A DNA stretch of 64,000 nt, from positions 1,518,501 to 1,582,500 of the forward strand of contig NZ_CP022219.1 in assembly GCF_004114915.1 (NCBI RefSeq), in the 5' to 3' direction. A model generated the notes under the pieces. The model ran no database searches. It saw only the letters and a program-made list of their open reading frames with translations, and had not been told where the DNA came from. Origin of the DNA: Bradyrhizobium guangxiense (GTDB lineage: Bacteria; Pseudomonadota; Alphaproteobacteria; Rhizobiales; Xanthobacteraceae). Position 1 is the stretch's first letter. Every line of letters starts with the position of its first letter. This document shows positions 58,997-64,000 of this stretch, one piece after another. The position numbers and the translations under genes were made by a program.

Positions 58997-59146
58997 TCAT
59001 TGCGAGCCACCAGGTCCGCGCGAAGCGCGGCCCGATGACGGGCTCCGCGAAGCAATCCAGAGATCCCTCCATGGAGGCGGTCTGGATTGCTTCGTCGCAT
59101 CAGCGCAAAATTGCTGCGCAATTTTGTCGCGAGCTCCTCGCAATGA
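58997..59146. repeat. Intergenic inverted repeat, family C
   Basis: Outer arms TCATTGCGAG (58997-59006) and CTCGCAATGA (59137-59146). Inner arms CGAAGCAATCCAGA (59048-59061) and TCTGGATTGCTTCG (59081-59094). Its centre is the palindrome CCTCCATGGAGG, and there is a further AAATTGCTGCGCAATTT hairpin at about 59108-59124. It lies between the convergent KstD-like and indolepyruvate oxidoreductase genes. Confidence 0.85.
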
Positions 59147-59165
59147 CTTGGAGGGAGCCCAACCG

Positions 59166-62100
59166 CTACTCCGCGGCCGCCGCAAAGCGGCTGTTCTCAA
59201 GCTCCGCTTCCAGCCGCGCTTTCTCCGCCGCGGCCAGCTTGACGTTGGCTTCCTTGACGTGGCCGAAGCCGCGGATGGTTTCCGGCACGCGGGCGAGCCG
59301 TGCGAGCAGCGGGATCTGCTCCGCCTTCAAGCTTGTGATCCGCAGATCGATCATGTCGAGATAGTCAGAAACGAGTTTCCGCTCGGTGCGGCGCTCCTCG
59401 GTGCGGCCGAACGGATCGAACGCGCTGCCGCGCAGGAACTTGAGCTTGGCGAGCACGCGGAAGGCGTGGATCATCCAGCCGCCGAACTCCTGCTTCTGGA
59501 GCCGTCCGGTCGCCTTGTCGCGCTTCGCGAAGATCGGCGGCGCCAGGTGGTACTTCAGCGTGAAGTCGCCGTCGAATTTCTCCGACACTTTCTTCGCGAA
59601 GCTGCCGTCGGTGTAGAGCCGCGCGACCTCGTACTCGTCCTTGTAGGACATCAGCTTGAACAGGTTCTTCGCGACGGCCTCGGTCAGCTCCGTGGACGCG
59701 GGCGAGACGGCGTTCTCCGCCTTGCGCACCTTGGCAACGGCCGCGAGGTAGCGATCGGCATAGGCCTTGTCCTGATAGGAGGTCAGGAATTCGGCGCGGG
59801 TCGCGATGATATCGTCGAGCGATCTGGTCGGCGCAGACGCCCGGCTCTTGAACTGCAGCACGCTGCGCACCCGCGACATGTCGTGGGCGGCGAGACGCCC
59901 CCAGGTGAAAGCGAGCTTGTTCATCTCGATGGCGGCGCCGTTGATCTCGATGGCGCGGAGCAGGGCCTCCAACGACAGCGGGATCGCGCCCTTCTGGAAG
60001 GCAAAACCGAGCATGAAGGGATTGGTCGCGATGGAATCGCCCATCAGCGCCGCGGCAATGCCAGTGGCGTCGATGATATCGAGATTCTTGTCGCCGACGG
60101 CGTCGCGCAGCACGGTCTGCATCGCGCCCATCTCGAAATCGAGATCGGGATTCTGCACGAAGCTCGCGGTCGGCTGCAAATCGGCGTTGATATAGGCCTT
60201 GGTCACGCCGCGCTCGGCGCGGCTGAGCGCGGTCGGGCCGGCCGAGACGATCATGTCGCAGCCGAGGATCACGTCGGCCCCGCCGGTGGTGATGCGCACG
60301 GCGGAAATGTCCTCCGGCCTCCGTGCGATGCGGACGTGGCTCATCACCGCGCCGTTCTTCTGCGACAGGCCGGTGAAGTCGAGCGCCGAGCAGCCGCGGC
60401 CGTCGACATGGGCGGCCATGCCCAGCAGCGCGCCGATGGTGATGACGCCGGTGCCGCCGATGCCGGTGACGAGAATGTTGTAGGGGCCCTCGAGCTCACG
60501 CGCCGGCGGCAGCGGCAAATCGGCGAACAGCTGGCCGGAATCGACCGCCGAGGTCTTCATGCGCTTGAGCGAACCGCCATGGACGGTGACAAAGCTCGGG
60601 CAAAAGCCCTCGACGCAGGAAAAGTCCTTGTTGCAGTTCGACTGGTCGATCTGCCGCTTGCGGCCGAACTCGGTTTCCAGCGGCTGCACCGAGACGCAGT
60701 TGGAGGCCTGCGAGCAGTCGCCGCAGCCTTCGCAGACCAGCTCGTTGATGAAGGCGCGCTTGGCGGGATCGGGATAGAGGCCGCGCTTGCGGCGGCGGCG
60801 CTTTTCCGCGGCGCAGGGCTGGTCGTAGATGATGACGGTGAGGCCCTTGATGTCGCGCAACTCGCGCTGCACGGCGTCGAGCTCGCGGCGGTGATGGACG
60901 GTCGCGCCTTGCGGGAAGTAATTGCCTTGCGGGTACTTGGCGGGATCGTCCGAGACGATCGCGAGCCGCTTGACGCCCTCGGCCCAGACCTGATGCGCGA
61001 TCTGGGCGACGTTGAAGGCACCTTCGGCCGGCTGGCCGCCGGTCATGGCGACGGCGTCGTTGTAGAGGATCTTGTAGGTGATGTTGATGCCGGCGGCCGA
61101 GGCCGCGCGGAGGGCGAGCAGCCCGGAATGGGTATAGGTGCCGTCGCCGAGATTCTGGAAGATGTGCGTCTCGTTCGTGAAGGGCGACTGGCCGATCCAG
61201 TTCACGCCCTCCGCACCCATATGCGAGATCAGATCGGTGCGGCGGGTCGGCATGCTCAAGGCCATGCCGTGGCAGCCGATGCCGGCCATGGCGCGGCTGC
61301 CCTCCGGCACGCGCGTCGAGGTGTTGTGCGGGCAACCCGAGCAGAAGAACGGCGTGCGCGCGAGCTTGATCGGCGCGCTGGTGGTCACGGGATTGTCGAA
61401 GGCCTCGAGCCGGGCAAGGCGCTGCTCCAGCACCGGGCTGTGATGCCCGAGCTTGCGCAAGCGTGCCACCAGCGCGGCGGCGACGATGGTCGGCGTTAGC
61501 TCGCCCTCGCTGGGCAACAGCGGTGCGCCGCGCTCGTCGCGCTTACCCGTGACGGTGGGGCGCCTGGAGGCATCGACATTGTAGAGAATGCGCATCAGCT
61601 GGTCTTCGATGAAGCCGCGCTTCTCCTCGACCACGAGGATATCCTGCAAGCCTTCGGCGAAGTGCTTGGCGCCGCTTTCCTCCAGCGGCCAGGTCAGCGC
61701 GACCTTGTAGATGCGCAAGCCGAGGTCCTGCGCGTCCTTGTCGGTGATGCCAAGGTCGGCCAGCGCCTGCCGCAGATCGAGATAGGCCTTGCCGGTCGCG
61801 ACAATGCCGAGCCGCGCCGGCCTGGAATCGAGCACGATGCGGTCGAGCTGGTTGGCGCGGGCGAAGGCCTGCACCGCTGCCATCTTCGGGCCGAACAGGC
61901 GCTTTTCGGCTTCGAGCGGCGGATCGGGCCAGCGGATGTTGAGGCCGCCGGGCGGCATATCGAAATCATCCGGGAGCACGATCTTGATGCGTTCAGGGTC
62001 GCTGTAGATGGACGCCGAGCTCTCGACGGTCTCGCTGATCGCCTTGAACCCGACCCAGCAGCCGGAGAAGCGCGATAGCGCGAAGCCGTAGAGGCCGAGA

Positions 62101-62642
62101 TCAAGATAGTCCTGCAGCGTTGCGGGATTGATCACGGGGATCAGCGCCGCCGCGAACACCTGCTCGCTCTGATGCGCCAGCGTCGAGGACTGGCAGCCGT
62201 GATCGTCGCCGGCAAGCGCCAGCACGCCGCCGTTGCGCGAGGTGCCGGCGGCGTTGGCATGCTTGAGTGCGTCGACCGAGCGGTCGACGCCCGGGCCCTT
62301 GCCGTACCAGATGCCGAACACGCCATCGACCTTGGCGCCGGGAAACAGGCCGACCTGCTGGCTGCCCCAGACCGCGGTCGCCGCCAGGTCCTCGTTCAGG
62401 CCGGGAACGAAGGCGATGTCGTGCTGCGCGAGGTGCGACTTCGCCCGCCACAGCGCGTGGTCGTACATGCCGAGCGGGGAACCGCGATAGCCCGAGATGA
62501 CCCCGCCGGTATTGAGTCCCTGCAGCCGGTCACGCTCGCGCTGCAGCATGGGCAATCGAACCAGGGCCTGCGTGCCGGACAGGAAGATCCGCTTCGATTC
62601 GAGCCGGTATTTGTCGTCCAGCTCGACCTGCAACAACGTCAT
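59166..62642 (-). CDS. Fused indolepyruvate ferredoxin oxidoreductase
   Basis: 1158 residues, combining the IorA and IorB functions in one chain. The TPP domain holds GDGTYTHSG and CGxHGMAL-type GIGCHGMALS. Two 4Fe-4S motifs follow (VCEGCGDCSQASNC, CNKDFSCVEGFCPS). The C-terminal gamma-type domain starts GIGGTGVITIGALLGMAAHVDG and contains SQKNGAVMSHVRI. It oxidatively decarboxylates arylpyruvates from aromatic amino acids to aryl-acetyl-CoA and reduces ferredoxin. The ATG of MTLLQVELDDKY is preceded by GAGGA. Its length matches the fused family. Confidence 0.94.
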   Translation of the reverse strand: MTLLQVELDDKYRLESKRIFLSGTQALVRLPMLQRERDRLQGLNTGGVISGYRGSPLGMYDHALWRAKSHLAQHDIAFVPGLNEDLAATAVWGSQQVGLFPGAKVDGVFGIWYGKGPGVDRSVDALKHANAAGTSRNGGVLALAGDDHGCQSSTLAHQSEQVFAAALIPVINPATLQDYLDLGLYGFALSRFSGCWVGFKAISETVESSASIYSDPERIKIVLPDDFDMPPGGLNIRWPDPPLEAEKRLFGPKMAAVQAFARANQLDRIVLDSRPARLGIVATGKAYLDLRQALADLGITDKDAQDLGLRIYKVALTWPLEESGAKHFAEGLQDILVVEEKRGFIEDQLMRILYNVDASRRPTVTGKRDERGAPLLPSEGELTPTIVAAALVARLRKLGHHSPVLEQRLARLEAFDNPVTTSAPIKLARTPFFCSGCPHNTSTRVPEGSRAMAGIGCHGMALSMPTRRTDLISHMGAEGVNWIGQSPFTNETHIFQNLGDGTYTHSGLLALRAASAAGINITYKILYNDAVAMTGGQPAEGAFNVAQIAHQVWAEGVKRLAIVSDDPAKYPQGNYFPQGATVHHRRELDAVQRELRDIKGLTVIIYDQPCAAEKRRRRKRGLYPDPAKRAFINELVCEGCGDCSQASNCVSVQPLETEFGRKRQIDQSNCNKDFSCVEGFCPSFVTVHGGSLKRMKTSAVDSGQLFADLPLPPARELEGPYNILVTGIGGTGVITIGALLGMAAHVDGRGCSALDFTGLSQKNGAVMSHVRIARRPEDISAVRITTGGADVILGCDMIVSAGPTALSRAERGVTKAYINADLQPTASFVQNPDLDFEMGAMQTVLRDAVGDKNLDIIDATGIAAALMGDSIATNPFMLGFAFQKGAIPLSLEALLRAIEINGAAIEMNKLAFTWGRLAAHDMSRVRSVLQFKSRASAPTRSLDDIIATRAEFLTSYQDKAYADRYLAAVAKVRKAENAVSPASTELTEAVAKNLFKLMSYKDEYEVARLYTDGSFAKKVSEKFDGDFTLKYHLAPPIFAKRDKATGRLQKQEFGGWMIHAFRVLAKLKFLRGSAFDPFGRTEERRTERKLVSDYLDMIDLRITSLKAEQIPLLARLARVPETIRGFGHVKEANVKLAAAEKARLEAELENSRFAAAAE

Positions 62643-62805
62643 TCGGGAGTCCTCGTCTTTCGTACGGTGGGAGGTTTGCGCTGCGGGAGGGATCGCGGCG
62701 GCGCGACGCGAATTGTGACAGTCAAAGGCATGGGCCAGCGAAGTCAATATCGCTGGCCGCATCCGTGGCGCTCCTGCTAGTCATGGCTTGCCTGCGGAGG
62801 ACATC

Positions 62806-63759
62806 ATGGCTGCAAACGCATTCGACACCAAAATCACGGAGACAGCCGAGGCCCTGATCGGACCATGGCGCCAGCCCCGTCAGATGCTGCAAGCGCAAAC
62901 CTACGACGCGCACGCATCCATCCACGATGACGCCACCGCGCAGAAGCTCGGCTTCAAGGGCGGCACCATCGAGGGCCCGACCCATTTTAGCCAGTTCGCT
63001 CCGCTCGGTGCGCGCCTGTGGGGTCACGCCTGGTTCGAGAGCGGCTGCCTGTCCGCGCACTACCGCAGCGTCTGCTATGAGGGCGAGGAAGTGCAGGCGA
63101 TCCTGTCGAAGCCGCTGCCGGGGACAAGCCAGTGCCAGATCCAGATGGTGAAGCGCGACGGCACCGAGGTGCTGCGCGGCACCGCCTCCGTCGGTGAGCC
63201 CCATGCGGCGACAGCGCTGGAGGCCCGTCTTGCCGAGCTCAAGCCGCTCACCGACCCCGTGATCCTGCGCGACGTCAAGGTGGCGCAGACCGGCAAGCGG
63301 CAGGCGGTGCGCATGGCGTTCGACCAGACCATGGGCGACCTCTATCCGTTCTCCCTTTGGCAGAAGCTCGCCGTCATCACCGAGAACTCGCCCTATTACT
63401 CAGCCGCGGACAATCCGTGGGGCAAGCCCATCATCCCGATAGAGATGCTAAGCGTGCTGTTTCAGTACCGCTCTAAGGACGATCCGCTGCCGGCCAAGGG
63501 CCCGGCCGTTGGCCTGTTTGCCGACCAGGAGATCCGCCTGGTGAAGGGACCGCTCTTCGTCGACGAGGAATACGAGATCGAGCGCGAGGTGGTCGCGCTC
63601 TCCGGCAGCCGGCGCACCGAAAGCGCCTGGGCCAAGACGCGCGCGTTCGACAAGACGGGCACGGTGGTGGCGACCATGCTGCTCAACATGGCGACGCTGA
63701 AGGACTCGTATGCGCCGTATGAGGAGGAGTATCGGCGGCTGTATGGGGCAGGGCGGTAG
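62806..63759 (+). CDS. Hotdog-fold (MaoC-like) protein
   Basis: 317 residues. The first half has the MaoC-type motif ASIHDDATAQKLGFKGGTIEGPTHFSQFAPLG, with the Asp/His dehydratase-like residues in IHDD..A..LGF, followed by SVCYEGEEVQAIL. The second half looks like a second hotdog module with DQTMGDLYPFS and VGLFADQEIRLVKGPLFVDEEYEIEREVV. It is the size of a double-hotdog hydratase. The start is the ATG after GCGGAGGACATC. It is divergent from the indolepyruvate oxidoreductase gene, which suggests a shared role in acyl-CoA metabolism. Confidence 0.82.
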   Translation: MAANAFDTKITETAEALIGPWRQPRQMLQAQTYDAHASIHDDATAQKLGFKGGTIEGPTHFSQFAPLGARLWGHAWFESGCLSAHYRSVCYEGEEVQAILSKPLPGTSQCQIQMVKRDGTEVLRGTASVGEPHAATALEARLAELKPLTDPVILRDVKVAQTGKRQAVRMAFDQTMGDLYPFSLWQKLAVITENSPYYSAADNPWGKPIIPIEMLSVLFQYRSKDDPLPAKGPAVGLFADQEIRLVKGPLFVDEEYEIEREVVALSGSRRTESAWAKTRAFDKTGTVVATMLLNMATLKDSYAPYEEEYRRLYGAGR

Positions 63760-63765
63760 TCTCCT

Positions 63766-63870
63766 CGTCATTCCGGGGCGACGCGAAGCGTCGAGCCCGG
63801 AATCCATGGCGCGGCAGAGTCCGCGGTGAAATGGATTCCGGGCTCGCGCTACGCGCGCCCCGGAATGACG
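63766..63870. repeat. Intergenic inverted repeat, family D
   Basis: Outer arms CGTCATTCCGGGGCG (63766-63780) and its exact complement (63856-63870). Inner arms GAGCCCGGAATCCAT (63793-63807) and its exact complement (63831-63845). This forms nested 15-base stems and lies directly after the hotdog protein gene. It resembles repeats common in Bradyrhizobiaceae. Confidence 0.88.
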
Positions 63871-63881
63871 GCGGAAGCCGC

Positions 63882-64000
63882 TTATCCTTTAAGCAAATGC
63901 ACGTCGCAAAGCCGCCGCACAGGGAATGAGCAGACGCCGATCGCCGGCGTAACCTTCTGACGCGACAACAAATTCCTTCGCCGCCCGCCCGCCATCGCAA
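63882..64000 (-). other. Possible 3' end of a minus-strand gene, cut by the window edge
   Basis: A minus-strand frame is open from the window edge to a TAA at 63882-63884. The visible residues (LSRQKVTPAIGVCSFPVRRL, then CDVHLLKG) look protein-like. A start inside the window would give only 37 residues without a clear ribosome binding site, so it may be the end of a longer gene. There is no family assignment. Confidence 0.25.

Noticed and set aside
58974..61499. Open frame of about 840 codons antisense to the indolepyruvate oxidoreductase gene
   Set aside because: Composition is the typical Arg/Gly/Val/Asp-rich shadow of a high-GC gene; the opposite strand encodes a complete known family.

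Overview
The window looks like chromosomal DNA of a Bradyrhizobium-type alphaproteobacterium. The evidence is high GC content, TctC/Bug- and TAXI-type solute-binding proteins, DUF1236 and DUF2783 proteins, an RpoH next to groESL, a cytochrome bo3 oxidase, an avidin-family protein, FixK/FNR-type boxes, EcfG-type promoters and a palindromic intergenic repeat starting GCATGATCCGGAAA. The genus is inferred from these recollections, not from a database search. I see no tRNA, rRNA, CRISPR array, prophage or insertion sequence.

Layout. (1) 0-2.7 kb: a polar-amino-acid-type ABC transporter (permease cut by the window edge, binding protein, ATPase) running into a type II 3-dehydroquinate dehydratase. 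(2) 2.7-9.5 kb: a sugar cassette with a divergent XylB-like aldose dehydrogenase, a binding protein, two permeases, a Gfo/Idh/MocA dehydrogenase, a ThuA-like protein and a LacI regulator; no ATPase gene is present. (3) 9.6-14.1 kb: a chaperone island of two tiny paralogous proteins, groES, groEL, two small exported proteins and a convergent rpoH. (4) 14.5-17.5 kb: small membrane and secreted proteins and copC-copD. (5) 17.5-20.6 kb: a MarR regulator divergent from a VOC protein, an aromatic-hydroxylase-like flavoprotein and a DUF2783 protein, with a full FixK/FNR palindrome in the divergent gap. (6) 20.7-24.8 kb: an EF-hand protein and a P1B-5-type metal ATPase with a hemerythrin-like tail behind a second FixK-type box, then a CoA-transferase. 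(7) 24.8-33.5 kb: a Tat-type caspase-like protein, DUF72, two M20 peptidases, an enolase-superfamily enzyme, an MFS carrier and a secreted Cys/His protein. (8) 33.9-43.7 kb: a stress-flavoured stretch with TAXI, DUF3606, a 24-residue membrane peptide, an avidin-like protein with a CBS protein, an HGG-motif pair, TctC, NUDIX, DUF1236, a lytic transglycosylase and an L,D-transpeptidase. (9) 44-56 kb: VOC and PuuD urate oxidase, a sorbosone-dehydrogenase-like protein, an SDR, cyoABCD, a nuclease-like protein and a GMC/gluconate-dehydrogenase pair. (10) 56-64 kb: an HtrA-like protease, a KstD-like flavoprotein, a fused indolepyruvate oxidoreductase and a hotdog protein.

The most informative unannotated layer is regulatory. 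Two sites fit TTGA-N6-TCAA and suggest low-oxygen control of the flavoprotein operon and the metal ATPase. Two sites fit GGAAC-N16-CGTTT exactly, in front of cyoABCD and between DUF72 and a 71-residue protein. Weaker versions stand before the CBS/avidin pair, the DUF1236 gene and the DUF3606 gene. They suggest that several scattered loci belong to the general stress (PhyR-EcfG) regulon. Four kinds of intergenic palindromic repeat are present, and one of them supplies the stop codon of the neighbouring gene in all three of its copies.
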